From: Seriola aureovittata
Taxonomy: Eukaryota; Chordata; Actinopteri; Carangiformes; Carangidae
Assembly (NCBI RefSeq): GCF_021018895.1
Contig: NC_079377.1
Location: 12,573,501-12,637,500, forward strand
Direction of reading: 5' to 3'
DNA: 64,000 nt
Of the stretch, positions 10,501-23,784 are shown one piece after another (position 1 is the first letter of the stretch; every line of letters starts with the position of its first letter). The translations under genes and the position numbers were made by a program. The notes under the pieces are model-generated. The model worked only from the letters and a program-made list of their open reading frames with translations. It did no database searches and had not been told where the DNA came from.

Positions 10501-12860
10501 TGTTTCTCAGTCTGTTTTTTGGCGTTTGAGTGAGATGCTACTTCTCTGTTATCTGTGTGTGTCAAATGAAAGTTGCAGCTGCCTGTCAGCTTCCTGTCTC
10601 CTGCGAGAACAGGCAGATATTACTGTCAGTTTGCTCTCGCTGTTGTAAAACTGTCATGTGCGCAGCCTCTCTCTCACCATATCTCCCGTTGCTTCTCGAA
10701 GTCACTTCACTGGAGCATTTTGTCTTGGGCGTCAAGGGTCTTTGGTTGACTCCTCACTGTGGTGGCACTGTGGGAGCTGAAGTCATCCGTCATGTTTATT
10801 ATTTTTTAATACTCATATCAGAGAAATACAAGAATAGAAGGGTCAGACGTGAAGTGGATGAATGGAGGAAAGATGGAGATGGATAATAATAGATAATAGA
10901 TAACGTCTTTATTTCATTTAAATAATATCAGGATGTTCCATCTAAAAATTGGAAATATGTTTTTTTTTTTGTTCTCTTTTAATCTCTCTGAGTGGCATGG
11001 TTTCAATACTAAATATATTTAAATTTTCAGCTTTTCTATATATTCGTGCCAGACAGAAAACAGAGCAACAGACAGATGAGTATTTACCAAGAAACTCCAA
11101 ATAAATTAAGCGAACGAAGGGATTTTGGTGCAAGTGTTTAATGGATCTGGATAAGATAAAAATTTAATAACCATAGCAATCTTTAGAAATCTATATGATA
11201 AATGTTCAATATCTAGACTTCTTTGATGCTTCAGACCCCAGTGGCTTGAAAGTTAAATCTTTCTCTCTCCAGAGCTTCATTTCCGACACAGACGGAGTCC
11301 TGTAAGTGGTAAATAATTTTCAGCCAGATTATATTCTGATATCCAGGCCCATATCTCAACAGCGTCTCCACAATATTGAGTGCATAATGAATTCATACGA
11401 TCACATTGAGTGGCAATTCCTGATTGACTGTCTGTACCGGAGAACAGAGAAGAACGATGATGCGGAGGGAGGGAAGCTTAGCGGTTCATTAGGAAGACAA
11501 ACAGACTTGCAGATAAATGAGCTGTGACTGACTATATCTTCAGCTGAGATGACTGAACAATAACAAGCTGGGTGAGATGACAGCCATTTTGGGAATGTCA
11601 TCGGCCATGATTTTGGCATAATGATGCAGAAAGTTGATATTTGACAGAAAAAAAACAGAAAAAGAAAAAAAAAAAACCTGGAATTAGAATATCCCAGAAT
11701 TAGTGAAAACCTTGAGATAAAACTTTGGATGTTTCTCACATGAACTCAGATGAGAGGTCACAGCAGTGCTGAAATGTCTGTAGCACTGTCGCTCATAACA
11801 GATATCCCGCCTCATTGGCTGATTAGATAACAGGCCATTTACAATTTGCTGTCCCTCCGTATTTAGCACTTGACTCTTATCTCAATGATCCATACCCCGA
11901 CTCTGCGCATAAATGGCATTAGCTCTCACATCACTCTATTAATCGGATTCATGGCCCTTGGCTCACTGTGGAATGTGCTGATGTTTTGGGAGCCCCTTGC
12001 CTCTCTCGCTTGTCTCCCATCTTCTTCTGTCTTGTCTTCATTATAGACACACAAAAACACACACACACACATTGTCTACTGAAGTGTAGTACTGTGTGCC
12101 ACCACAGATTGGCAGTATGTGCACTGGCTTCGACGGTTCGGCTGGGATTGGTCATGTGCGGATAAAAGAAGGTCGTGCCATCACTGTTCTCGCACACAGC
12201 TCGCTGACTGAACTGTTTAATCATATCCAGAGGGTTTAGAGTGGAGTACATATACTCTGGCATCAAATCCTCCCTCCCTCTGTGATTGTGACAAGAGAGC
12301 TTAACCAGCCAATAACACAGCTCCATTTCCTCTGTGTTTTATAGCTATGGAAACAGGTGTGAGTCACTGTGCTTGCTTGCTTGCTTCGAGTGTACAAACT
12401 CTCACTGAGGCAAAAGATCAAAGAACAGGATCCAAACTCAGCCTTCTAAATTTCCTCCTCATTTCACCTGACTGCCTCTTCATTAATCAGTCTGGAATTG
12501 TATCAAGGTTTCCCTCCACCTCTGGTATTTATGCTTTCTCTTTCTCTGTCAGCCTCAGCCTCTGCCTGTCTCTCCTTCTGCCTCCATCTCTCTGTCCCAG
12601 GATCAGGTATAATTGCTGTTGAGATAAACCCTCCGATGCTATTTCTCCTTTTTGTCTCTGAAAACACCCGCCTCGCCTCGGCAACATGGAACAGTCAAAG
12701 CTGGATCCGTGTAGCCTTTGATCACGCTGAGCATCCTCTCACCAGCCTTGGCCTAATTTAACTGGTTCTGTATCCACCCAAACCTTGATGCTGTCACTTG
12801 AAAGGCCTCCACCTTGGCTGCACTCTGAGGTGAATCTGACAGCATCTCAGCATGATCAGA
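7584..12860 (+). other. Putative intron 1, proximal part: no exon seen
   Basis: This is AT-rich non-coding sequence without a recognisable exon or a clear mobile element. It holds a very strong G-run cluster at 9021-9044, short A-runs near 7780, and (ATA)-rich simple sequence near 10890. Open frames here are short and do not resemble conserved proteins. Confidence 0.5.
9021..9044 (+). repeat. G7-T-G7-T-G8 tract (G-quadruplex-prone)
   Basis: Three long guanine runs (9021-9027, 9029-9035, 9037-9044) are separated by single thymines. The tract has ample guanines for four stacked G-runs with short loops. Confidence 0.9.
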
Positions 12861-12896
12861 CCCCCCCCCCCCCCCCCAAAAAAAAAAAAAAAAAAA
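12861..12896 (+). repeat. Abutting homopolymers C17 then A19
   Basis: Seventeen C (12861-12877) are followed directly by nineteen A (12878-12896), then CA-rich sequence. The exact lengths could be affected by sequencing or assembly error. Confidence 0.85.
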
Positions 12897-13540
12897 CACA
12901 GGTGGAGTTTGTGTGCCATGTGTTACTTTACATGTGTGTTTATTTGCGCGTCCATGTGCCGAGCGTGTTGCCGGTTGTTTCCTCTTAAGTTTGCCCCACT
13001 TGCATGGTAAGTGAAGCAGTCAAACCTGCGACAGCGTGCTGGTGCTGAGGCTGATGAGGGCCTCGCACGATGAGCTGTGAAATGATAATGTCTCTCTGCG
13101 TCATTAGAGCTCGGCGGCATTTGAAATCGTCTGTGTGCGCTTTCAGAAATTGCATTTATGTGCCTGTAATCTTCTATAGGTGCTAATGATAGCTCAAAAC
13201 AGATGCATTAACAACAACATCTGTTTCCCTTGCTCTCGCGCACACAGACAGGCACTGCCTCCTTTCTCCTTTTTCCCTCCCTCTCTCTCGCTCCTGCTCT
13301 TGTTAATTGAATGGTATATTCTGCATATGGCAAAGTTTTTGTTTTTTTTGCCTGATCTAGCAAGCAAACATTGTACTGGAGACTTAGACAGCTTATTGTC
13401 AAGACCAACAGCCAGCCGTCAGATCAGACTGAACATGTGAATGAAGCAGACACTAATGCGGGTGGTTACCTGGTTACACTTTCTGCAGTTTGTTACACCT
13501 TAAGGAGGATTAGCTAAAAGGCTCCCGTTTCATACAACCA

Positions 13541-13600
13541 GGGGCCCTATTTTCATAGTATTTTCTATCACTAATAAGAACATTGTTAAAAAGAAGTCGA
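13541..13600 (+). mobile_element. Possible terminal fragment of a degenerate fish DNA element
   Basis: Begins with AGGGGCCCTATTTTCATAG, similar to the terminal sequence of a widespread fish repeat family (ends of the AGGGGCC-TATTCAC type). A better-preserved opposite end of the same type appears near 30129. No matching second terminus or target duplication is visible here. Confidence 0.3.
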
Positions 13601-13844
13601 GAAAGATAATACAATTAAAACTTATTTGGAAGAGAAAACAAATAACATCCATCACACGACTTTGGTGCACATACAGTTTCCCTGTTCAATGACAGGCTGT
13701 GACCAGTATTTTGGACTCCCTCTGTTTTGACTTCACCTCCATAATAACAATAATAATAATGACGCTTTACATGAGTTTTTTTTTTTTAAAAAGAGCAACA
13801 TACTAAAAATATAAAACACACAATATTATTACAAAATAAAAGCA

Positions 13845-14250
13845 TTCCTGAAAAGGTGAGTTTTGATATGGGATTTGAATATGGACAGATTGTTCCAGAG
13901 AGAGGGGGCAGCTATGGAAAAGTCTATGGAGGGCTTTGTAAGTGAGGAGAAGGACTTTGAATTGGATTGGTTCTGGGACAGGGAGCCAGTGGAGTTTCTG
14001 GAGGAGAAGGGGTGATGTGTTTACGGGAGCGGGAGTGGGTGAGCAGGCGAGCAGCAGAGTCTCGGATATACTGGGGGTTATTTAGGACTTTGATGAGCCG
14101 TAGATAATGCTGCAGCAGTAGTCTATTCTGGATGTTATGAAGGCATGGATCAGAGTTTGGGCAGCAGAGAAGGAGAGTGATGGGTGGAGACGAGCTATGT
14201 TTTTTTAAGGTGGAAAGAGGCAGTGCTGGTGATTTGATTGACATGGCGTT
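13845..14250 (+). mobile_element. Degenerate dispersed fish repeat, class uncertain
   Basis: The stretch from a CCTGAAAAGGTGAGTTTTGA block through GGGAGCCAGTGGAGTTTCTGG and onward strongly recalls a high-copy repeat seen in many fish genomes. Its minus-strand frame of about 106 codons is open, but I do not recognise it as a conserved domain and do not treat it as a gene. A masking search against a fish repeat library would decide the class. Confidence 0.5.
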
Positions 14251-16340
14251 CCATATAAAGAGCTTTAGATAATGTGGATAAACTGTTGCCTAGCTGTCTC
14301 ACGTCTCATGTTTCTTGTCCCAATCTGACTTCCAGGTCTCTGCAGTTACCTTTGTGGGTACAATGTAACTGATTGAACACATAACACAATCGTCCTGCAT
14401 TAATAAAGAAGGAAGTGCAGAGAGCCTGCTGAAGTGTCCATGAGCATTACCACCTTTTGGTGAGGAGGCAGCCCAGTTCTTTATCATCCCGCCAGAAGGA
14501 TTGTTGTTGTCATTCAGGCCACTTTTCGTCTGAGTGCTAGAAACATCTGGTGTCTACTTTGTTTTAGATTTTGGCTCAGAGAGGGGCAGTCGCTTGGCCA
14601 GCGTTGGCTCAGGGAAGAGCTGCAGTAGACCTGGTGCTGTGTATTTTTGTTTAAAGCACTTTCATCCCTTTTTATCTCCTAGGAGGAGAGACATGAGAGA
14701 CAAATAGGGAAAAATTAAATATGTCCACAACTTTTATTCCTTTTTATCTTGGTGTGATTTGACATTCATGTTTCACGACAGGTTCAAAATGTATGAAAAC
14801 GAGTCTTCCTGTGGGTTTGTGTGGCCTGTAGGTGAGGTGCAGGTGGGTGTCAACATCTAACAGCATTTTAACCTGAGTTTTACAACAGTTTTGTTCCTCA
14901 GAGAACAATTGCAAAATGAACAACAGGGCTGGGATGATGAAATACTCTTACTCTATCAAAGCACTGGTTGCACATAAAATGCATGTTTCCTACAAAGCTG
15001 TCCTTGTTAAAATCGCCCTTTAATCGCCCTCTTTCACATTATGTTTTTGAAAGGAATTCTCTGTTGCAAGTGGCCATTTAAGCTTTCTAGATTTAAAACA
15101 AAGCTGAAAGCGCAGCTGCAGGACCTTCACATTTGTGATCCCCATTATTGACAAAAAGCCTTTTCCTCTTCAAAATAGCAGAGTGAAAATGAAAATTGCT
15201 GTTGTGCTGTCGCTCCGAAGAAAAGCGCATCAAGGCTCACTTGGACACACCAACATCCGCTCACCTTTACCATCCATTTTGAGATTACTCCAATACCAAA
15301 CCATAAAATATTCACACCATACTAGATGAAGCTAAATCAGTATTTTCCAGTGATAGGAGACCTGTCATCTTGCATTATCGTCCCTGCAGGACCGTGCATG
15401 CCTGTTCCCTTTATTTGACCTTAGCTCTCCCACGCGTGGATGGTGGGGTGAATACGAATATGTATGGCTACACCTTGCACATTGCAGCCCCATTGAGTCA
15501 TTCGCTGTGTGGCTGCATCTCACGAGGAAATGGCTTTGACACTGTTGGCCTTTGCTTGATAAATTAGGTCCCTGGGTAGGCATCCAACATTACACTGCAC
15601 ATTCATTATTAGCTAACCACAGGCCATATGGCAGGGAAAGTGCTATATCACTGCACATTAGCTGGGCATTATCAGAAGCATTGTGAGTCACAAACTTCCC
15701 TTCAGCTTTTGGAAAAAGTTTATTCATCTGTCAACAAAAAAAAAAAAACAACTCTTCATATTCATGTCACATTTCTGATGTGTAGGCCATAAGCATACAG
15801 GCTGTATAGTCTTAATTGGCTTACGTCCTTAACACCCGTAAAATCTAGAGACATTGGGAGTAAAGAGGAATGAGTTCACCAGAAATCAGCACGCCTCCTA
15901 ATTGGAAGAAGGTGGCGCTCAGGGGACAGAGGAGATTGGTGGAGAGTCCTACAGTGGGTGTAATGATTTCCTGTGGGTAGCGGATGAGCCAGGAGCAGGC
16001 CTGATCAGGTAGGGGGTCGGAGGAGGGGAGAAGGAGGAGGTGGGAGGGCTCAGAGGATGAAGAAAGCAGCTATCTTGAGACTCGTTTGGGTAGCAGCTCC
16101 GCTCCGAGAGAAAGGAATGGCACAGACTCTCTGACCTGGATCAATGTCCGACTTCTTCCTTCTACTGCCTCTCTCTGTCAGTGTGTTTGTGTGCCTGTTT
16201 AGTTATTCTTATGAACTTTTAGCCAGTGGAGTATTGGGTGAAAAAAGGCCCCTATGTCTCTCCAGGAGTCTTTTTGCATCTTTGATGTTTTGCTTTGTGA
16301 TTTTGTTCTTCCTCGTTTCGAGAGTGTGTAATTCAAACCC

Positions 16341-16790
16341 TGCCTCCCTGGTGGGGCTGGGTATTGAACCTCAATACCATTGTGGTACTGACTGAAACAG
16401 GGTTTCTTAATTAAAGATGTTTTAATACCACATAGAATCTAATAGACCTTTTTCACAGCAGACAATTGGCTTGTCATTGCAGGAAAAGCACAGGTGTTAC
16501 TAATTAAAAACCCATCTCATTAATTAAAGGTCCATATATGAACTTTACACATTTACATATACTAGACTATGCATCTATTTTCCATCATATCAGTAAAACA
16601 TTTACAACACTTTGTAAATTAAAATCAAAATGTTTTTATAAGGTATGCAGGCAGCTTGTAATGGGTTTCCCTGCTTGGCCTCATGTGTGTCACTAATATT
16701 ATAATATATTGATGCATACAGGCCCTTTAAAATGACATTCAAGACGTTTTGATACCATCCAAGGTTTTTTTTTAAAGAACTGAAGGAATT
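16341..16790. mobile_element. Degenerate inverted-repeat-like element (tentative)
   Basis: The left part (GGGGCTGGGTATTGAAC) and the right part (TTTTGATACCATCC) look like decayed, loosely inverted termini. Between them is a block starting AGACCTTTTTCACAGCAGAC that I recognise as common in fish intergenic DNA. Ends and target duplication are not definable, so this may be two overlapping fragments. Confidence 0.35.
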
Positions 16791-19515
16791 TAAAACCTGC
16801 AGATTCTCTGTGAAATTTAGATCACAACCTTGTCAGATCTTTATTCTTGTTAACTTATTTTTTTCCCAGCGATTTTTAGACAATTTTTATTCAGGCAAAG
16901 TTCTTGTACTGCTTTTTGTGGAACAAGATTTCAGAACATTTGAGAAGTTTGGCATAAATGAAAAAAATACTTCTCACTGCCAAACTCATATCAGATCTTA
17001 CTGCAAAGGCACAAAAAACTTTCAAATGATGGTCGTCCTGTTGGCCTGGAGGTTTTTGAGGTATATGGTCACATCTTGCAATCTCTTGCTCTATGTTTGC
17101 CTGGTGAAGCAGAATCACATCTCTTCTTCATCTGTCTTCTCATTTACCCCTTCTTTATCCCATCTCCCTCTTATTTTCTCCTCTTTCTCTTCCCCATCTC
17201 CCCGCTCTGCTTTTGTTGTGCCCATTAGTCCTCGACATACAATCGATACGCAGGGGCCTACAGCTCTGCCACCATAAAAGCGATGAGGGAAACAAGAAAC
17301 GGCATGAGAAAATGGAAGTGTAAGACAAGGAGGACTTGTTGTGGTGTCTCTTAATGTGGCTGTTGTTTATGAAGCCCTCTTTTTCTCCGAACTGTCTATC
17401 ACTGTCATTACTGCTATTGGTCAGAATGTGTGTGCTAAATGCCTAACTTTTAATCTCATCTGTGGATAACTGGTTCACTTCCTTTGCCATCTCCAACACC
17501 TCGCTCTCATCTTACGGTCTGTCAGTGGCTTGGTGCATCACATCAAAACTGTTGCTTTAAAAACAGGAAAATATTGACCAGTGGGACTCAGCAACAGTGC
17601 AGCATTTGTGGATTTATCATTGTGGCTCCTGTTTTATGTCACCAAGGGTTTTGAGAGGGAGGAGAGCTGGTGTCAGAGGTGTAAATTAGACCGTAGATCA
17701 GGGAAACCGGCAGACACGGATGCTGCAGGCCTGATGAATGGATAATGGTGCCTCTGTTCCAAAGAGCCCTTGGCATATGGCAAATAAACCAGTATGCACA
17801 CGTGGAGGGGCCGACAGATAGACAGGTGTGGGCACATGCACACACATACACACACAAACAAACAAACGTGCACACATTTTTAGTTCAACACCAAGAAGCT
17901 GAAGACAGGAGCAACTCAAAGTGAATACAAAACATGGGGTTCTCTTAGCTACTTCATTTAAAGCTTTGCCATATATCTCTAATTACCAGAGGGAAATTAA
18001 ACATTTTACTCATGTTCCATGCCATTATAGAAATATATATTTTTATCATGGTGAGAAACCTTTGATTAATGGTGCAAAAATTGCATATCAACTTTTTTTT
18101 GCAAACATTTAATTATCAGTATGGTATTAGATTGTAACCCTTAGTTTCGGTCCACAGGAGTGACCTCCATTAATTCGAAAACTTATTTATTAGCAGTAAC
18201 CCTGATAACAATAACACAAATACTGGAAACAGCAATCAATGTGTTGTTTTAACACTAAAATACAGCAATAAAATACAACACATATTCTTTGTAGCATCAT
18301 TTTGTTGTTTCCACATTCTGACTTAAAAGCACATAGTTGAACAAATGAACCATCTGAGGAGCATGTGAATGCAGCATCAGTTCACCTCATATTATTCAGA
18401 CTGTAATGAGCGACCGAGTGTCTGCGTTGCAATTCCGAGTCGAAGATATAAGGGATTTCAGATAGCTACAATATATCCCACCTGTCAAAAATTAGTGTCA
18501 ACAAACCAATGGCAACACGGCTGCAAAGTTGCATCTAAATAAAATCCAGTTTTGAAACTATATAATCAGAATCCATACTTTGTGTCTGGTTTCACTAGTT
18601 ACCGCTACAAATGCATAAAAGTAGCAGATTTAGGCTAGGCTATCTGGTGCGACTACAACCAGTGACCTTCATGGAATAGTCATAGTATGATGTGTCAAGG
18701 AATAGTGTGTAGTAGTCATCACAAACAATTTGTAGGGAGAGTCCCGTTTGACCATTGGAAAGAAGCACCGAACCTTTGCGGGAGCAATTTAACACCATTA
18801 ACACTATTATTGACAAATCATTTAAGTGATTAGAATGAGACAACATTGATTAGCCTACTGTTAATATACTTGCCAATATTTTCCTTGCTCAGGAAAAGTA
18901 AAAGTCTCACACACAATGTTGCTCTGTGCTCTCTGAAGGGGAAAGATGCAGGAAAAAGTCCTCCTCCACAAAACAGCTTAGGAGAGTTAGGGTGACAAAG
19001 GGAAGTGGGTGTGAGACAGTGGATGGGAGTAGGTGTTGGACAGATTTGAGATTACTGTTTTTACCTCCCCTACACTTGATATCCATCATTTTATAAATCT
19101 CCATCGAGCTGTAACTATGACTCAGCCAGCATCTTAGATAACTGAAAGATGGCTAGAGAGACAACATGCAGCAATGAGTGGCTAAAAACAGCCACGATAT
19201 TACATCAATCTGAGACTTTAATCTTTAATCTAACAGGCACATTCATCATACTGGCGTAATTACACACCCCTTCTAAGAAAGGTCTTCACTTAATTGAAAT
19301 TAGTTGGATTATTATTTTTTTTTTTTAATACAATCATTATCCAGAGAGCCTCCTGTCATGCTGCGCTGTACTTGATTTGCTTGTACGATGATAAAGTCTT
19401 TTTAATAATCCAACAAATACGGCCGTAATAAATAATGTCACTTCCTCTGATGATTGATGATGTTTATATCCAAGAGTGATGACAACAACAGATGCTGTGA
19501 TTAAGTAGACACTGT
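16791..19515 (+). other. Non-coding sequence, nothing specific seen
   Basis: No exon, RNA gene or clear mobile element is recognised. A short CA-rich stretch lies near 17833-17865. Confidence 0.45.
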
Positions 19516-19540
19516 CACACACACACACACACACACACAC

Positions 19541-19612
<72 letters not shown>
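19516..19612. repeat. (CA)n microsatellite, one interruption
   Basis: About 97 bases of CA repeats with a single AA interruption near 19540. Long apparent Cys-Val frames on the other strand are artefacts of this tract. Confidence 0.97.
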
Positions 19613-19616
<4 letters not shown>

Positions 19617-22020
19617 AACCTAGATCTTAGCTACGCAGATACACCTGCACACAAAGACTACAAAACTTTTAACAATGATGTGTGTGTTTTTCCCCACATA
19701 TTCGACGGATGCTCAGCCTGTAACATGCTACTGAAGATAAAGTCAGAACTGATGTATGAAATGTGGGACATTCACTAACTGTGTTTACATGCACAATCTT
19801 CACACAGCAATCTGTGCACACTCTATATGTACTTTGTCTGATGTTTAAATAATTTTCTTTACTCCACACACAGATTGATGTTGACGTTAACAACTAACGC
19901 AAACTCTTACTGTTTAAATCTGTTCTTATAGCATCTGTGTTAGAACCAGCTGTTGTGCAGGGAAATTGCTCTGGAGTGACGTAAATACTTTTCTTTTTCT
20001 TTTTTTAATCTAAATGATTAATGTGATAACTAACAACCCGTTGAACAACTGACGTGTGCGAGATTGCATGAGTATAGAAAAGTGGCACATGAACCAGACT
20101 TTCAGGCAAAGTTGAACTTCTCACAGTCGAAGTGCAGCCGGTAATGTGATTATATTTTGTACATGCATACTCAATGAATATTCTAACACTTGAGCTTATT
20201 AAGGTGAGAGGTTTCACAGTGATTGACAGTCGGTCTTAGCTCAATGCAAGGCTTATGTTACAGCGTTTCATACTGATATGCACTAAGACGCAGACACTCT
20301 ATCAAGGTGTTCTGCCTGTGTTTCTTCTAAAGCATTTCATGATTCAGCAATCTATAGCTGTGCTGTGCAGATAATGTGGTGGCTTTGAAGGGATTTACAC
20401 AAGTAGGTGCTGCTGCCTCCCCTGACGCTGTGGCAGGGTTTTCACTGTGGTGTGCTAGGAGGTGTTTGACTGCGAGCTGCGCCAATGACGCCATTGGCAG
20501 AGCTGGGGTAAACATGGGTTGCAGTCTAATACCTTGGCTTTAGCAGTTGAATCTGGGACTGAAGGATTTGATAGCCCACTAAGCTAATATCTGGGGAGAT
20601 AACAAGTTATCAGCCAGACTGATTTCAAATGCTGTGTGACTAATTTGAAGAGGGGTTTTCCAAAACTCACTGTTCGGTCCCCAGTCATCGCCAGCCAACT
20701 GAATCTTATTCCTTTATTAATTATAGCTTCATAACAACAGCAGTTCTTTCCACATTTATTGTATTTTACAGTGGAAATGAGGCTGATTTAAAAAAAAAAA
20801 AAAAAATCTCAATAAAAGTCCTGATGCAACTGCCAATTAAACCACTGAATATTTATGCCATTGCTATCCGAGTATCTATGGCTTGCTTTCCATCGAGCTG
20901 ACGAAACTTGATAACATCCACACAATGATGCAATTAAAAACGTAGAAACAGCAACAATTGCTTCATATTGGATATTTATTTTAATTCATTTGAGATCATT
21001 GAAATGAGTGACAATCCATCACAATATTGTGCAGCTATTAGTCACCGGATGTACACAGTTATCTGACATTTATAATAACCGTCAATTGTTTCCTCTATGT
21101 TATATCATATACTATACATACATCAAAACATATGTTGACAAGCAGCGGTTTAGTAGGATTATATTTAGTGGTGAGTGTCTGAATCAGCTGTTCTCTACTG
21201 TCTGAGAGCTTTAATGCAAAAAAAAAACCCACTGGTGGGACGTCATTAGTCTAACTTGGCATATGTGTGGGTGTTCTGAAGTAGCAGAAAATTTAGAAAG
21301 ATGAGAAAATAAATCAAATTGAGTCTCATTAATTTATAAAGCACTATTCATTTTGCAGGGTCACCCAACAGTGCTGTACTGAGATCACACAAATCGCAGT
21401 TGAAGATATGAGGCAAGTGGATCAGAGACTCCAGAGCACTTCAACAGTAAGTGTGTCAACCACTGGGGGCAGCAAAAACACAGCTGCTGCGTCAAAAAAT
21501 GCAAGAGAAGAAGAGCAGCAGGTGAACAGCACAGTCAAACATGTGGGCTGATGGGATTCATGACTTCACGTTTTCACATTCAACAACGTCGCCTGACAAG
21601 GTAATACTGAACTTACTGTATGATCAGATGTTGCACATGTGGTCCAGCGTGCACCTTTTGATTTCCATGTGCTTGTGTGGGCAGTATATAAAAAGTGTGG
21701 TTACATGCAATGAAAGTCTTTGAAATAAAATCACAGCTTTAATTATGTGGAGGCAGAATCCTTTGACCAAGTCTTAGTGGCTAGATGAAGCGTGTCATGA
21801 ACTGATTTATTCAAACTTTTGGGTGGAGATGTGTTAAATGGTCAAAAGCCACTGGAATTAAAGCACTTTTAGACTAAATAAATTAATGATGACGATATAT
21901 TTCACTAACTGAATTCAAAACCAAGATAAACATTAATAGAATTGCCACCAATACAGCAATGGCTGGCATGTGTGTCCATTTTGTGTGACTAACCCCATTG
22001 TATTATATTACACTTTGGTC
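19613..22020 (+). other. Non-coding sequence, nothing specific seen
   Basis: AT-rich sequence without recognisable exons. An A-run lies near 20789-20805. The short phrase CCACTGGGGGCAGCA near 21460 recalls fragments of common fish repeats but is too short to call. Confidence 0.4.
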
Positions 22021-23160
22021 ATCATATTATACGTCAGTGGCTTGCCGTCAGTGCAAGCAAGGCAAGCGGTGCCCAGTTAAAGCTAGAAATAGACATCAAT
22101 TACAAGCAATATCTCTCCTTACATCTGCTCTCAGTTTGCATCCATCATGTAATTTACTGCCCACTTGTGGTGGCAGCAGGGTATTGTCTCTGAAAACTAG
22201 CTTGACTAGCAGCTGTTGTAACTACAGTTTTTGTTATTTTTGTGGCCGTGACAGTGGCCCATTGACAAAAGCTGGAGCTTGTCACGCGGGGAGGACAGCA
22301 GCCTTTTTGGGGGGATTTGCGCATGTACATTGAGGATAATCCTGGGATCTTTGACATTTGTCTAGCTATAGCCAAAGTGTGCTTGTTTAGCTGTCCTTGG
22401 CTCAGCTTCTACCGTTCTGAGATCAGTTATAATATTGCGGCATTATATGCACGTGCAGACGTGTGGAAACTAAACTTGTGCATTAAGCGAACAGTAGCAA
22501 GTCAACAAGCTAATTACATTGTTTGTACACTTGTTTGCCCTATATTAGAATATATAGACTATTCCAGTCTCACGTCCATGCACCCGACAGAGTTATTTAC
22601 TCAGTATAAGGAGCTGTGCGTGCTGCCATTGTTTTCCTCCAAGTTAATTACACAGATTTATCATCTCTGTGCAAGATCTGCAGTAAGTTTGAGAAGTTTG
22701 AGACAGAATATTGTTACATGAGTAGAGCAGCTCCTTTCAGCAATAGCTCATTACGTAGGTTGTGTGTGTACAGAGAGAGAGAGAGGGAGAAGTGAGGCTG
22801 GCGACCGGAGCAGGCAGTTAGCTAGTTAGTTAGCAGTTAGCAGTATAGCTGTGAACGTGGCAGTGTGATGTATGTGTACTTTAGGCTGTTTGTGGCAACA
22901 CTGAAGCAGTGAAATGCAGTATTCTGCCTTGTCACTGAAGTCTGTCATTGTCAGTTAATGGTAAATTTTTTTGATAGAAGTGATTTTTAGATATGCTTGC
23001 CTATTTGTGAAACAATAAATTTCACGTTAAAGCAAGGTTATTTTTTCTAAGGACAGAAGGTATGAGCTAATAAGGAGAATTTCAGGCAATTTTTCTGGGT
23101 GTTTTGGCCAATTAATGTACTTTGCTTTATGAATGTTTTGTCTTCATAGCTTTGTTGTTG
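22021..23160. other. Unidentified segment, possibly repeat-derived
   Basis: The segment starts with CAGTGGCTTGCCGTCAGTGC, an end-like sequence. It includes a 134-codon plus-strand frame (22317-22721) that resembles no protein I know, then a GA-rich tract (about 22772-22796), repeated TTAG-type words near 22818-22842 and an AATAAA near 23013. It could be an old, degraded mobile element or a non-coding transcript unit. No inverted terminus was found at the right side. Confidence 0.25.
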
Positions 23161-23299
23161 AGTTATATTTAAAAAATACTAAAGCTCAATTCACTCTGTC
23201 TCTCGTGCAGTTCCTTTTTCAGATAGCTTTGAACTGATGACAAAGGTTTCTTTTGATTGGACCATGGTCTTTTTTCTCTCTCTCCCTCCTGCCTGTAGC

Positions 23300-23302
<3 letters not shown>

Positions 23303-23337
<35 letters not shown>
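23303..23337. repeat. (CT)n microsatellite
   Basis: Continuous CT dinucleotide tract of about 17 units. Confidence 0.95.
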
Positions 23338-23340
<3 letters not shown>

Positions 23341-23596
23341 GCTGAGAAAAGTTTCATGTACAGACGCTCGACATGCTCAACCAAGCATTAACACTTCACT
23401 TTACATGTCACACATATGCCCACCCATCTACACACACACACGCTCACACACACACAAACATGCATGCATGCACACACACGAAATACTGACTTTCCATCCA
23501 ACTGACAAGCTGTCTCATCCCTAAAAACACCTGTCAAGCTTACCCCATCTCTTCTCTCCCTCTCTCTCCCTTTCTCCCCCATGCACACACTCATGT

Positions 23597-23599
<3 letters not shown>

Positions 23600-23627
<28 letters not shown>

Positions 23628-23628
23628 G
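23600..23628. repeat. (CA)n microsatellite
   Basis: About 14 CA units, in a region with several shorter CA-rich stretches from about 23430. Confidence 0.9.
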
Positions 23629-23763
23629 TCACAGCACACCAGTTCACTAAATGTAGCTGCTCAGACACAGCTCCATGCTTTAATGGTGGCAGGATGTTGG
23701 GATTCACTGAACTAAGAGAACTCTTCCCCAATTATCCCTGAGGATACTAAAATAAGTGTGTAC

Positions 23764-23784
23764 GTGTGTGTGTGTGTGTGTGTG
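23764..23784. repeat. (GT)n microsatellite
   Basis: About 10 GT units, opposite in sense to the CA tract about 140 bases upstream. Confidence 0.9.

Larger units (their letters stand above)
12897..16340 (+). other. Intronic or intergenic sequence with repeat fragments
   Basis: No exon is recognised. It contains a fragment resembling the end of a fish inverted-repeat element at about 13541-13600 and a degenerate dispersed repeat at about 13845-14250, both listed separately. The rest is plain AT-rich sequence. Confidence 0.45.

Noticed and set aside
19337..19609. Frames rich in alternating Cys-Val or His-Thr (also near 28.4, 30.8, 36.5, 40.7, 44.0 and 63.3 kb)
   Set aside because: They are translations of CA/GT microsatellites.
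22317..22721. 134-codon plus-strand frame as a gene
   Set aside because: No recognisable domain, no good initiation or splice context, and it lies in a probably repeat-derived segment.
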